In this document: positions 25,320 through 34,258 of the stretch, piece by piece
Layout of the letters: each line of letters opens with the position of its first letter
Position numbering within the stretch: position 1 is the first letter of the stretch
Assembly (NCBI GenBank): GCA_937952305.1
Contig: CALFZO010000139.1
Span: forward strand, 1-64,000
DNA length: 64,000 nucleotides
Reading direction: 5' to 3'
DNA from: an uncultured Anaerolineales bacterium
GTDB lineage: Bacteria > Chloroflexota > Anaerolineae > Anaerolineales > UBA6663
The notes under the pieces: model-generated
The model's database searches: none
What the model was told of the DNA's origin: nothing
What the model saw: the letters and a program-made list of their open reading frames with translations, nothing else
Position numbers and translations under genes: made by a program

Positions 25320-27656
25320 TCACGGCGCCCAGCCCATGACGGCGCCCTCCACTGTCGTGAGCGGGAAGGCCGCGCACGTGCGGACGTTAAGGATCGCCGA
25401 TGTCTCGTGCGGGGCGAACTGATCCGTGTCCACGATGCCCACCCGCAGCCACTCCCCGTCCGGCGACCAGACCGGGCCGGTCACAGCCCAATGCTCAAGT
25501 TGGACCAGCAGGCGCGGCTCTGCGCCGCCAGCGCGGCTGATCAAATACAGGCCGCCGCCCAGCTGACCCGGCACGCGTTCCACATAGGCCAGCCAACGCC
25601 CGTCCGGCGAAAGCGCCGCCGCCAGCCCCTTGCCCTGCAGAACCAGCCCTGCGTCCGTCACAGCGCCAGTGGCCAGGTCCAGCACCTTCACCGCCTGCCC
25701 GTCCGCGCTGGGCTGGCTGAAGTACAGGCCCGCGCCATCCGGCGACCAGGCCAGCAGCTGCTCAAAGGCGGGGTCATTGGTCAGCCGGCGCAGACCGGTG
25801 CCATCCGGCGCGATAACGTACACGTTGAGATCGTCCACACGGACAAAGGCCAGCTGCGCGCCGTCCGGCGACCACAGCGGGTGATAGTCGCTCGGCCGCG
25901 TGTTGGGGACCAAGCGATCCTCACCACTGTCCAGATTCACGACATGCAGGCCATCCTGCCCGGCGTAAGCGGCCCGGCGGCCATCCGCCGCCAGCGCGGG
26001 CCAGACGCCCGGCCCGAGCACCTGTCGGTCCGCGCCGGCCAGAACAGCCACCAGGACACCGTAGTTCTCGGGCGATGGCGCCTGGCCGTCATCGACGATG
26101 CGGCCGTAGGCGATTACGCGGCCGGCGACCCCGGCCGGGAGCGCGGGCGGATCGGCCAGCAGTTGTTTCCACGTGCCCAGCGTCAGGCAGGCCTGCGGCA
26201 CCGCTGTGGGCGCGGGCGCATTGGTCGTGGCCGCCGGCGGCGTCCACACCACCGTCCACTCCCCAATCAACCGGGCGGTGCGGGCCTCCAGCGTCAGCGC
26301 GCCGCTGAGCGCGAGGTCGCGCAGGGCGAACGACTGGAGCCGGCCGTTTCCATCGCCGGTGGAGCCGCCGGCGCTCGAGCCGCCGGCCGACGGCGTGACG
26401 ATGCTCAGATCGAGCCCGTCCAGCGCGGGATCGGCCGTCAGCGTGAAGACAAAGCCGCGCAGATCGCCCTGCCGGATGGACCTGGCTGATTCGACCCGCG
26501 CCGCGTAACCGAGCACCTCCAGGGTCTGATCCAGCTCCCACGTTTGGCCGAGTTCCGGCGCGGGCCCGATGTCGAAGCCAAAGCGCAGCGGCTCGCGCAG
26601 GGTGACGCCCACCCACTCGGCCGTCAGCGTCACTGGGCCGCTGAAGATCTGGCCGTAGAGTCTGTAAGCCCACTGCCCCGGCGCCGGGTTGTCGATCCCC
26701 AGATCGCCCAGGTACGCGGGCTCGATCGGGATGGCGTGCCCGCCGGCGTCCCGCGCGGTCGTGATCTGCGCGGCCAACTCCGTCAGGCGGGTGTCATCCC
26801 AGACCGTGTGGCCCAACAGGTAATAGCCGTCGTCCAGCGGGATCGCCTGATCGAGCACTAATTGCACGCCAAAGGCCGGCGGGGCGAGGGTGGGCACGGC
26901 CTTGGTTTCAGGACCACTGACCGTCGGCGGCGGCACAGTCGGTGTGGCGGGCGGCAGTTCGATCACGGGCGCCACCGTCAGGTCGGGCGGCGCCGGTGCG
27001 AAGCGCAGCGGCAAGGCCCAGTCCTCGGGCGCGGCGCCGGGTGCGGTATCCTGCAGGCAGGGCACCTCGAGGGTCGCCGCCATCACGGCGGCGGGCAGGG
27101 CCGCAAAGGTGAGGCGATGCTCGTAGCCGGCGCCCCACCCGCCTCCGCTCAGGCCCGTGCTCGCCAGCCGCGTGCCATCCGGGAGCAGCAGGCGCGGCAG
27201 CTCGGAGCAGAACGGCGCGGCCTCGCTGCGCGGAAAGGCCTCCGGCGGGATACCTTCGGCGCGATAGAACAGGACGGTCTTCTCGGCGTCCAGGACGGCC
27301 TGTGTCACCGAAAGCGTGATACCCGAACGCGCTGCCTGGCTCACCTCGGCCAGCACCCGCAGCGGCGATTGGGTGTCCACCACGCCGACGCCGGGCAGAT
27401 AGCCCAGCCAGCGGCGCATGGCGTTGACGACCGCGCCCGGGCCGATCAGCAGCAGGCCGACCACGACCAGCGCCGCCCCGCTCACGGCCAAACGACCGAG
27501 GAGGCGCAGACGCCGGCCCGGCGCCTGCGGCGATGGGGCGGCGCGGCTCGCCAGCTGCCGGCGCAAATCATGCACGAAGGCGGGCGCCGGCTTGGGCGCA
27601 GCCAGGGCCGACCGGAGCTGATCTTCCAACTCAGGGTTGGGCGTGTCGTCACTCAT
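25320..27656 (-). CDS. Anti-sigma-like membrane protein with TolB-type propeller
   Basis: 778 residues. A cytoplasmic N-terminus (about 1-50) precedes one membrane helix (about 50-75) and the motif WLGYLPGVGVVD, seen in DUF4179-like anti-sigma proteins. A large extracytoplasmic part follows, ending in a TolB/PD40-like propeller (about 510-778) with repeated WSPDG blocks. It overlaps the upstream ECF sigma gene by 8 bp, so the pair is translationally coupled and it is the likely regulator of that sigma factor. It has no zinc-type H..C..C motif, so the release mechanism would differ from ZAS-type anti-sigmas. Its role is inferred from context. Confidence 0.75.
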   Translation of the reverse strand: MSDDTPNPELEDQLRSALAAPKPAPAFVHDLRRQLASRAAPSPQAPGRRLRLLGRLAVSGAALVVVGLLLIGPGAVVNAMRRWLGYLPGVGVVDTQSPLRVLAEVSQAARSGITLSVTQAVLDAEKTVLFYRAEGIPPEAFPRSEAAPFCSELPRLLLPDGTRLASTGLSGGGWGAGYEHRLTFAALPAAVMAATLEVPCLQDTAPGAAPEDWALPLRFAPAPPDLTVAPVIELPPATPTVPPPTVSGPETKAVPTLAPPAFGVQLVLDQAIPLDDGYYLLGHTVWDDTRLTELAAQITTARDAGGHAIPIEPAYLGDLGIDNPAPGQWAYRLYGQIFSGPVTLTAEWVGVTLREPLRFGFDIGPAPELGQTWELDQTLEVLGYAARVESARSIRQGDLRGFVFTLTADPALDGLDLSIVTPSAGGSSAGGSTGDGNGRLQSFALRDLALSGALTLEARTARLIGEWTVVWTPPAATTNAPAPTAVPQACLTLGTWKQLLADPPALPAGVAGRVIAYGRIVDDGQAPSPENYGVLVAVLAGADRQVLGPGVWPALAADGRRAAYAGQDGLHVVNLDSGEDRLVPNTRPSDYHPLWSPDGAQLAFVRVDDLNVYVIAPDGTGLRRLTNDPAFEQLLAWSPDGAGLYFSQPSADGQAVKVLDLATGAVTDAGLVLQGKGLAAALSPDGRWLAYVERVPGQLGGGLYLISRAGGAEPRLLVQLEHWAVTGPVWSPDGEWLRVGIVDTDQFAPHETSAILNVRTCAAFPLTTVEGAVMGWAP

Positions 27657-28203
27657 CGTGCGCCTCCAACTGCGCCTGCAGGCGCGCCAACAGGCGGTAC
27701 AGCGCCTTCTTCACCGCGGCCTCGTTCCGGCCGAGCAGGTCCGCGATCTCGCCGAACTTCAGGTCGGCCGCGTAGCGCAGGTTGAGCAATTCGCGCTCGT
27801 CGTCGTCCAGGGCGCGCAGCAGCGCCCGCAAGGGCGCCCGCTCCACTACGACGGCCAGGGCATCGCCCGGCGCGGGCGCGGCCTCGGCCGGTTCCGAGTC
27901 CGTTTCCCGGCTGCGGGAACGGAAGAAGGTGCCGCGCTGGCTGCGCGCGATCCGGAACAGCCAGGCCGCGAAGTAGCCGCGGTGGCGATAGCGCGGCAGC
28001 GCCTCCAGCGCCGCCAGGAAGGTCTGCGCGGTCAGGTCCTGGGCATCTGGCGCGTTGCCAACCCGGCTGAAGTGGTAGCGGTAGACCGGCTGAACATAGA
28101 GGTCGTACAAGGTCACGAACTCGGCCGGGTCGTGTTGCGCGCGCACGACCAGGGCCGCCAGGCCGTCGTCGCGGGCGGTTTCGTCAGGCTGGGCGATATC
28201 CAT
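27649..28203 (-). CDS. ECF-type RNA polymerase sigma factor
   Basis: About 184 residues. Region 2 is visible as FVTLYDLYVQPVYRYHFSRV and DLTAQTFLAAL, and region 4 as LDDDERELLNLRYAADLKFGEIADLLGRNEAAVKKALYRLLARL, the HTH that binds -35 elements. The start at 28203 (MDIAQPDE) follows a non-conserved stretch; a longer frame exists but its extra 54 residues look like non-coding DNA. The gene overlaps the anti-sigma-like gene by 8 bp. Targets are unknown; the envelope-facing neighbours suggest a surface-stress or surface-glycan response. Confidence 0.92.
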   Translation of the reverse strand: MDIAQPDETARDDGLAALVVRAQHDPAEFVTLYDLYVQPVYRYHFSRVGNAPDAQDLTAQTFLAALEALPRYRHRGYFAAWLFRIARSQRGTFFRSRSRETDSEPAEAAPAPGDALAVVVERAPLRALLRALDDDERELLNLRYAADLKFGEIADLLGRNEAAVKKALYRLLARLQAQLEAHDE

Positions 28204-28363
28204 AAACACGCGTCCGAGTTGCCTCCCAGAAGGACCAGGCGGGCCGGAAAGAGGCCGCCTCTGGTTAAACGCACTGACCGAGCAAAAAGGGACAAGCTCG
28301 TCCGGACGGACGGCCGGAGGCCGGTAGAATGGGGCCATCCTGCTCCGGCCGTGGGAGGTAGTC

Positions 28364-29053
28364 ATGACCGATATTCAGGCGCTGCGCGCGTCGCCGTTGG
28401 CCCCCAGCGAGATCGTCCTGTTGAATGGCGAGGCCTTCGCGCCCCCGCCCGGTCTGGCCGACAAGCTGGCCCTGCTGCACACGGAGGGCGCCGTGTCCGC
28501 GGCCGCCCTGGCGCGCGCTCTGCTGGCCGCGGCGTTCCTGGCCGCCGAACAGGCCGGCGCGCTGCGCCTGGAAGTGCGCGCCAAGCCGACGCCCTTCGGC
28601 CCGAGCAAGGTGCTCACGCTGTACGCCGAACCGGGCGCGGCCGACCCGGTCTGGCCCGAGCACAGCCTGGAGGCGCGCCTGCGCGGGCTCGCCGGCGAGG
28701 TCCCGGAGGCGGCGGCGGTGACGCGCGGCCTACTGGAGGCGGACAGCCCGAACCCGTGGCATCAGGCCGCCGAGTCGGTGAAGCGCGGGCTGGCGCGGCG
28801 CGGCCTGCTGGACGTGGTCGAGGTGGTGCAGTTCGGGTTCGTCAAGACCCCGGCCTACGAACTACCGGCGGCCACGCGGGCGTTGGCGGCGCAGGCACCG
28901 GTGGCCGCCGTGCAGCAACTTTTGAAGGACTGCGAGCAGGGCCGCCCGGCTGTCTGGGCGCAGCTGCGCCAACAATTGGACGCCGGTCTGCAACATCGCC
29001 TCAAACCGGCCGGGGCGCCCGCGCCCAGGCGGGCCGCGGACGACGACGAGTAA
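28364..29053 (+). CDS. Hypothetical soluble protein, unrecognised family
   Basis: 229 residues, no signal peptide or membrane helix, strongly alpha-helical and Ala/Leu-rich with a charged C-terminal tail ending in DDDE. GGGAGG lies 5-8 bases before the ATG, supporting expression. Composition and codon use match the neighbours. It is divergent from the ECF sigma gene with 160 bp between. I do not recognise the family; the pattern of a helical repeat followed by GLARRGLLDVVEVVQFGF is only faintly like GPP34/GOLPH3-type proteins, which I do not claim. Confidence 0.65.
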   Translation: MTDIQALRASPLAPSEIVLLNGEAFAPPPGLADKLALLHTEGAVSAAALARALLAAAFLAAEQAGALRLEVRAKPTPFGPSKVLTLYAEPGAADPVWPEHSLEARLRGLAGEVPEAAAVTRGLLEADSPNPWHQAAESVKRGLARRGLLDVVEVVQFGFVKTPAYELPAATRALAAQAPVAAVQQLLKDCEQGRPAVWAQLRQQLDAGLQHRLKPAGAPAPRRAADDDE

Positions 29054-29065
29054 ACGCCGGCCGCG

Positions 29066-30016
29066 TCACTGGCCGAACATCTCCAGCAGCACCGGATTAA
29101 TCTCCGACCACACCGGCAGCAGGGCTGAGCCGCCGTTGGGCGTCGTGTACGGCGTCACCAGCTCGCCCTGCAGGACGCGCTGATCCAGGCCGGTCAGCCC
29201 GGCTCGCAGCAGCGTCGGCGCCAGGCGCACCACTTCCAGGGGCGAGAGGTCTGTCTCGGCCGCAGCGCGCAGCGCCGCCAACAGGGCCGGCCAGCGCGGC
29301 CAGGCGCTGGGCTGCAGCCCGCGGCGCAGCAGGGCCTGGATAACCAACTGCTGCCGCTCGGCGCGCTGAAAGTCCGACGAGCCGTGGCGGATGCGCGCGT
29401 AGATCAGGGCGCGCTCGCCGTCCATGTGCTGCGGGCCGGCCGCGAACTCCACCGTCGTCACGCCGTAGTCGGCGGTCGGGTACTCGTAATCGATCAGCGG
29501 ACGCGGCACGTCCAGGTCGATGCCGCCCACGGCGTCCACGATGCGCACGAAGCCGGCGAAGTCCACGCGCAGCGTGCGATGCACCGTCACCCCGAAATTG
29601 GTTTGGACGACATCGGCTGCCGCGCGCGGCCCGCTGCCGGCCTGCTCGGCTTCGGCGAAGAAGTGGGCGGTGTTGATGCGGCCGGTGGAGCCGTCCGCCA
29701 GCGTCACGTACAGGTCACGCGGCAGCGACAGCAGGCCCACGTAGCCCTGGGCCGGGTAGACCGTCGCCAGGATGAGCGTGTCGGTGCGGCTGATGGCCGT
29801 CGCCTCGTCCGGGCGGCGATCCAGGCCCATGATCAGGATGTTGGTGCGCGCCGGCGGAAACGCCAACCAGGCCAGCAGCAGCAGGCCGAGGGCGGCCAGG
29901 GCGCCGGCCAGGAGGCCGCGCAGACCGCCGCGCAGGATGGCCGTGCGCCGGCGGGCTGGCACGGGGCGCAGTTCCGGTGGAAGCGGCGGCGGCGCAGGAT
30001 CGAATTCAAACGCCAT
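29066..30016 (-). CDS. LytR-CpsA-Psr (LCP) family glycopolymer transferase
   Basis: About 316 residues: a short cytoplasmic Pro-rich N-terminus, one membrane helix (about 30-52), then the LCP core with ILIMGLDRRPDEA, RTDTLILATV, LLSLPRDLYV, RINTAHFF and YARIRHGSSDFQRAERQQ. The Arg and Asp residues of these blocks bind the pyrophosphate of a polyprenyl-linked glycan. LCP enzymes attach glycopolymers to the cell wall or similar acceptors outside the membrane. The start at 30016 is uncertain, as no strong ribosome site is seen and another in-frame Met lies 22 codons upstream. Confidence 0.9.
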   Translation of the reverse strand: MAFEFDPAPPPLPPELRPVPARRRTAILRGGLRGLLAGALAALGLLLLAWLAFPPARTNILIMGLDRRPDEATAISRTDTLILATVYPAQGYVGLLSLPRDLYVTLADGSTGRINTAHFFAEAEQAGSGPRAAADVVQTNFGVTVHRTLRVDFAGFVRIVDAVGGIDLDVPRPLIDYEYPTADYGVTTVEFAAGPQHMDGERALIYARIRHGSSDFQRAERQQLVIQALLRRGLQPSAWPRWPALLAALRAAAETDLSPLEVVRLAPTLLRAGLTGLDQRVLQGELVTPYTTPNGGSALLPVWSEINPVLLEMFGQ

Positions 30017-30107
30017 GGTTGACTCGCGGGCGTCCAGCTCAGGCGGGGCGCCCGCCGCCCAGTGTCGCGCAAAGCCGTCCATCCGGCAAGGCCGCGGCCT
30101 GGGCGAC

Positions 30108-30148
30108 AAAAAAGGCGCCGAGCCAAGCCTGGCCCGGCGCCCATTTTT
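30108..30148 (-). terminator. Strong intrinsic terminator after the CotH gene
   Basis: A 12-bp stem (30114-30125 with 30130-30141, one G-U pair) with a 4-base loop is followed on the minus strand by six Ts (30113-30108), and on the plus strand by TTTTT (30144-30148), so it can work in both directions. It lies 20 bases past the CotH stop. Confidence 0.85.
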
Positions 30149-30160
30149 GCGAAGGCGCGG

Positions 30161-31723
30161 TCAGCGGGCGGCCAGGAACTCGGCCAGCGCCGCCTCGCGC
30201 GCGTAGGTGGTCTCGGTCAGCGATTGGACGGCGGCCTGGAAGGCGGCGACATCGTCGACGTACGGCTCGATCAGGGCCGCCATTTGCTGATACTGCGCGG
30301 CCAGTTGGTCGGCGTCGAACACGCCGGTGGCGAGCGCCTCCAGGTAGCCGCGATAGCGCTCGGAGTAGGTCGGGTCGTCCAGCAGGTAGCGGATCAGCGG
30401 CCAGTTCTCGCCGACCTCGGCCTTGTCCAGCGAGACGTTGCCACGCCCGCCCGGCCCGCCGCCGCCGCCGGGTCGTCCGCCGCCCACCCCCAGCACCATG
30501 TTGTGGTCCCAGCTGATCCAGGTCAGTTGGCCCGTGTCTGGATCGTTGTAAAGATAGAAGTTGTGCGTCATCTGGCCGTAGGTGTCCCAGTTCTGGATCA
30601 CGGCGCTCAGGGCCAGCCACTCCAGAAACGCGTCGACATTGAAGACGGCCTCCAATTGGGCACGCCAGGCCGCCGGGTCGGTGGTGCGTGTCTCGGCGTG
30701 CAGCGCGTTGTAGAGCGCCTCGAGGTCGCTCCAGTCGGCCGCCTCGGCGTTGTTCTCCTTCTGGAAGCTCGCCGTGATCTGGTCCAGCGTCCCGGCCGCC
30801 AGGCTGACGCCGGCGCCGTCGCCCTCATAGAGGTTGCCGCTGTCTTCGCCGAACACACGCTCGACGACGGTGTCGTCGATCACTTCGACGGCCGTGTACA
30901 AGCCCAGGTTCACCGGCCCCTGGCCATAGTCCAGGATGACTTCGTAGTAGGCGGTCTCGGCCGCCGTCAGGCCGGCATCGGCCAACAGGTCGTACGCCAC
31001 CGCCTCGCGCAGATAGGAGGCATCGCTGAAGCTCGTACCCAGTGACAGTTCCTTGAAGCCGTAGAAGCGCTGGTTCGTGACGGCCGGATACTCGGCCTCC
31101 CACTCGTCGAAGTCCAGCTTCAAAGGGAGCTTGAGGCTGCCGCTATTCCAGGCGCTCATCAGCGAGGAATTGCCCTTGTAGCGCACGCCGACGTTCGTCC
31201 AGGTTTGGCCCTCGAACTCAAGCGTGGCCGCCACCCACATGGGATTCTCGGTCGTAAAGTCGCCGCCGCCGCCCGGCCCGCCCGCGGGCGGGTTGCCCCC
31301 GGCCATATCGCCGCCGGGCGGGTTGCCGCCCGGCTGGTCGCCGCCAGGCGCGAACTGGCCCGGCCCACCCCCGCCGCCAGGTCCGCCGGTGCCGGCCTCG
31401 CCGAACAAGTCAGTCATGTTTGCCTGCATGGCCGCCCAGTCGTCTGGGTCGATCCGGATCGTGATCTGATTGACCTTGTCCTGCGGGAAGACCACGGCGT
31501 AGTTCGGGTCGACGGCGTTCGAGTGGGTGGCGTCCGTCCACCCAGCCGGGCGCACGACGGCGTCTTCACCGTCTTCCGCCGCTGGCGTGGCCGGGGTGGT
31601 CGCGGTCGCCGGCGCTGCCGTCTCGCTGGAACTGCCGCCGGCGGTCGCGCCGCCCAGCGAGCACGCGGTCAGGGCCAGCAGCAGCAGGCTGCTCAACAGG
31701 GTCGGGAGGCTTCGGCGTTTCAT
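30161..31723 (-). CDS. CotH-family lipoprotein (protein-kinase-like fold)
   Basis: 520 residues. The N-terminus is a lipoprotein signal with lipobox LTAC (Cys21). The body has CotH hallmarks: VRYKGNSSL, LPLKLDFDEW, RFYGFKELSL, YLREAVAYDLL and the C-terminal WISWDHNMVLG. CotH proteins are atypical protein or substrate kinases in spore formers; here the export signal points to an outside role. An about 45-residue Gly/Pro-rich insert (about 113-156) interrupts the region before VAATLEFEGQ, and another Gly-rich stretch follows GVGGG. Its start overlaps the DUF4956 stop by ATGA and it follows a VTC gene, a recurring three-gene set. Confidence 0.92.
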   Translation of the reverse strand: MKRRSLPTLLSSLLLLALTACSLGGATAGGSSSETAAPATATTPATPAAEDGEDAVVRPAGWTDATHSNAVDPNYAVVFPQDKVNQITIRIDPDDWAAMQANMTDLFGEAGTGGPGGGGGPGQFAPGGDQPGGNPPGGDMAGGNPPAGGPGGGGDFTTENPMWVAATLEFEGQTWTNVGVRYKGNSSLMSAWNSGSLKLPLKLDFDEWEAEYPAVTNQRFYGFKELSLGTSFSDASYLREAVAYDLLADAGLTAAETAYYEVILDYGQGPVNLGLYTAVEVIDDTVVERVFGEDSGNLYEGDGAGVSLAAGTLDQITASFQKENNAEAADWSDLEALYNALHAETRTTDPAAWRAQLEAVFNVDAFLEWLALSAVIQNWDTYGQMTHNFYLYNDPDTGQLTWISWDHNMVLGVGGGRPGGGGGPGGRGNVSLDKAEVGENWPLIRYLLDDPTYSERYRGYLEALATGVFDADQLAAQYQQMAALIEPYVDDVAAFQAAVQSLTETTYAREAALAEFLAAR

Positions 31724-32352
31724 CGCACGCTCCGAGCCGCCGGCTCGCGGGTGTCGTGGGCTTCGGACTGTCCCGGCCGGGCGGTTTCGTAGAAGAGTTT
31801 GAGCTCGGCCGTATCGCGCGAGAAGTCCAGGCGTCCCACCTCGACGCGCGTCACGGCCAGGCCGGTGCGCGCGCGCAGGTCGGCCAGCAGCTGCTCGCGC
31901 TTGGCCGGCACCGTCAGGTCGAGGCGTTCGTACGTGATCTTGCGGCTGGCGGCAAAATGAAAACCCCAGCCTCTCTCCAGCACGTACAGCAGCGCCACGA
32001 CGACGGCGTTGGCGAAGAGCACCTGTGGAAAATCGCCGTTCGTGGCCAGGACCGAGTTCATCACCGGCAGGGCGATGATGATGAAGAGGTAGGTCATCTC
32101 GCGGATCGGGATCTCCTCGGTGCGGTAGCGCAGCACCGAGAAGATGGCGAACAACCCGAAGCCCACGCCCAGACTCAGCTCCACGCTGGTGAGCAGCCCG
32201 AGCACGAAGTAAATCACGGTGTTGAAACCCAGGAACGTGAAGACGTACTGCTTATCCTGGGTGACGGGATAGTAGATGAAGCGGACGATGACCAGGGCCA
32301 CCGCCAGGTTGAGGGCGGCGCCCAGCATCAGGCTAGTGAGTTCGGTCGACAT
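31720..32352 (-). CDS. DUF4956 membrane protein
   Basis: About 210 residues with four or five N-terminal hydrophobic helices and the conserved GFGLFAIFSVLRYRTEEIPIREMTY block of DUF4956, then a soluble C-terminal alpha/beta tail. The function is unknown, but the family is regularly found with VTC-domain polyphosphate polymerase and CotH genes, as here. GAGG lies 6 bases upstream of the ATG at 32352. It overlaps the VTC stop by 20 bp and couples to CotH by ATGA, implying a coordinated complex or pathway. Confidence 0.9.
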   Translation of the reverse strand: MSTELTSLMLGAALNLAVALVIVRFIYYPVTQDKQYVFTFLGFNTVIYFVLGLLTSVELSLGVGFGLFAIFSVLRYRTEEIPIREMTYLFIIIALPVMNSVLATNGDFPQVLFANAVVVALLYVLERGWGFHFAASRKITYERLDLTVPAKREQLLADLRARTGLAVTRVEVGRLDFSRDTAELKLFYETARPGQSEAHDTREPAARSVR

Positions 32353-33184
32353 GGTTGGCCTCGCGCATGAGTTTGCTGACAAGCCCGAGCAGGGGCTTGA
32401 AGTGATTGTGCGGGACGGCCGGGTACAGGACCGCGACGCCCAGGCAGTATTTGCTGAAGGCGGTGGGGCGGACGTGGTAGGCCTGCATCAGCCGCATGAA
32501 TTCGGAGTCGTGCTGGCGGCCGGCCTGCTTGACCTCGGCCACCACCAGCCCCGGCAGGGCGATGGCGTCGTAGTCATGGAAGAAGCGCACATTCAGGTCC
32601 ACGGTCAGCCGTTCCGGCCGGCGCCGGTTGACCAGCGTGAGGCGCGAGAACTCGTTCCAGAGCTTGGGCTCCAGCGCCGGCACGCCCTGCGGCAGGCTGT
32701 CACCCAGGAAGGCCTCCACCTCCGGCGTGCGCGCGGTGACCAGGCTCGGCGTCCGCAGGCGGTGCTTCACCGTGCGGTCCTGGCGCGTCTTGAGCTTCAC
32801 CTCCAGGAAAGCCAGGCCGCTGTCCACGTAACGGCGGCTGCGGACCTTGCAGCGCTCCGGCCGCCCAGTCTGATGACGCCGGAAGAAGGCGAAGTCGGGC
32901 GTGTCAAAGTACAGCGTCTGGTAGGCGCTCAGCCGGACGCCGTCCACGTCCAGCACCTGGTAATACTCGCGCAGCGCCGGCAGGACCATCTGCCATTGCC
33001 GCAGCGTCATCGCATACTTGGTGTCGACGCGGTCTTGCAGCGCGACCCCGTCCATCTGCGCCAGCCGGATGGGCTCAAAGCGGTTCAACTCGCGGGCCAG
33101 CGGTGTCTGGGCCGGGGCTACCCGGCGGGCAGGCCTTTCGCCGGGCGTGTTCATGGTCCAGAATGTCGTCGCTTCAGGCAACAT
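32333..33184 (-). CDS. VTC-domain polyphosphate polymerase-like protein
   Basis: 283 residues matching the VTC tunnel domain: DRVDTKYAM with the substrate Lys, KVRSRRYVDSG, LEVKLKTRQDRTVKHR and LTVDLNVRF, ending in LVVAEVKQAG whose Glu is a metal ligand. The yeast Vtc4 domain makes polyphosphate from ATP; bacterial members are thought to do likewise or modify glycans. GAGG five bases upstream supports the ATG at 33184. It is the first gene of the VTC-DUF4956-CotH set, so a coupled function across the membrane is likely but not shown. Confidence 0.88.
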   Translation of the reverse strand: MLPEATTFWTMNTPGERPARRVAPAQTPLARELNRFEPIRLAQMDGVALQDRVDTKYAMTLRQWQMVLPALREYYQVLDVDGVRLSAYQTLYFDTPDFAFFRRHQTGRPERCKVRSRRYVDSGLAFLEVKLKTRQDRTVKHRLRTPSLVTARTPEVEAFLGDSLPQGVPALEPKLWNEFSRLTLVNRRRPERLTVDLNVRFFHDYDAIALPGLVVAEVKQAGRQHDSEFMRLMQAYHVRPTAFSKYCLGVAVLYPAVPHNHFKPLLGLVSKLMREANHVDRTH

Positions 33185-33367
33185 AACAACCTCGCGTCCA
33201 GTCTGTCAGTCTGAAGATAAGTCTACGCAGGCGTATTTAGAATTTGTACAGAAACGCTATGACTCAGTTAAAGAGTTTTGATCTGCCGGCCCCCTGCCCG
33301 CGCTCAGAGGCCGCCAGGCGTCTGCTATACTCGCCGCCGCGCCAGGCTGGCGCCCGGCCGGAGACCT

Positions 33368-33763
33368 ATGCCCGCTGCGATTGTGCTGGTGACGTTCCTG
33401 GTGCGCGACTACGATGAGGCCCTGGCCTTCTTCACCGAGGCCTTGCGCTTCACGGTGCTGGAGGACCGGCCGCTGGCCGAGGGGAAGCGTTGGGTGCGCG
33501 TGGCGCCGGCCGGCTCACCGGGGGCCGCGTTGCTGCTCGCGCGGGCGGTCACTCCCGAACAGCGCGAGCAAATCGGCCGCCAGGCCGGCGGGCGCGTCTG
33601 CCTGTTTTTGGAGACCGATGACTTCTGGGGGCACTATCGCCACATGCGGGCGCGCGGCGTCCGCTTTGCCGAGGCGCCGCGCCGGGAGCCGTATGGCTGG
33701 GTGGTCGTCTTCTTCGACTTGTACGGCAACCGCTGGGATCTGCTGCAGCCGTCAGCGGGCTGA
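33368..33763 (+). CDS. VOC family (glyoxalase/bleomycin-resistance fold) protein
   Basis: 131 residues with the beta-alpha-beta-beta-beta repeats of the VOC superfamily: VTFLVRDYDEALAFFTEALRF at the N-terminus and VVFFDLYGNRWDLLQP at the C-terminus, with candidate metal-ligand positions. Family members act as lyases, dioxygenases or binding proteins. Many annotated YP_-type small VOC proteins have no known substrate. The start at 33368 begins MPAAIVLV; codons upstream look non-coding. Its end overlaps the convergent phosphatase gene by 12 bp. Confidence 0.82.
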   Translation: MPAAIVLVTFLVRDYDEALAFFTEALRFTVLEDRPLAEGKRWVRVAPAGSPGAALLLARAVTPEQREQIGRQAGGRVCLFLETDDFWGHYRHMRARGVRFAEAPRREPYGWVVVFFDLYGNRWDLLQPSAG

Positions 33764-34231
33764 GCCGGCGGCCGGCCCGTTGAGCTGCGCCCGGATATGG
33801 GCGATAAACTGCTCCCACACCGGGTAGTTGCTGCCCGCCCAGATCTGGGCGCGGAACACCTCAGCCTGGGCCTCCGACCAGCCCAGGTGCTTCTGGGCGT
33901 ACAGGCCGTAGAAGGCCGTCGCGCGGTAATTCGCGGCGCAGTGCAGCAGCGTCTTGCCGGCTGGCCGGCTGCTGAAGGCGCGCTCGAAGGCCGCGAAATC
34001 CTCCGGCCGCGGGTTGCCCCAGGCGACGGGGAGGTGGATGTAGGTCAGACCCAGCGCCTGCACCAGGCCGGCTTCATCCTGGAGGGCATCGTCCGGGTGG
34101 AGGGTGGCCAGGTTGATGACCGTGACAAAGCCCTCCGCCGCGGCCGCCCGCAGCTGGGCCTCGGTCGGCTGGCCGCCCAGACACAGGTCGTCATCGACCT
34201 GGAGATAGTTGTAGATCGCGGCTGTGCTCAT
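33752..34231 (-). CDS. Dual-specificity phosphatase-like protein
   Basis: 159 residues. The active-site loop is HCAANYR (H97, C98, R103), a Cys-x4-Arg version of the usual Cys-x5-Arg phosphatase signature, as in a branch of bacterial tyrosine/beta-lactamase-hydrolase-like phosphatases. The N-terminal LCLGGQPTEAQLRAAAAEGFVTVINL segment matches that branch. A Cys-phosphate mechanism on phosphotyrosine or other phosphate is expected. GGAG 7 bases upstream supports the ATG at 34231; a GTG five codons before is a possible alternative. It is divergent from the zinc-ribbon gene by 27 bp. Confidence 0.82.
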   Translation of the reverse strand: MSTAAIYNYLQVDDDLCLGGQPTEAQLRAAAAEGFVTVINLATLHPDDALQDEAGLVQALGLTYIHLPVAWGNPRPEDFAAFERAFSSRPAGKTLLHCAANYRATAFYGLYAQKHLGWSEAQAEVFRAQIWAGSNYPVWEQFIAHIRAQLNGPAAGSAR

Positions 34232-34258
34232 CGTGTCTCCGCCCACTCAGAGGTTCCC

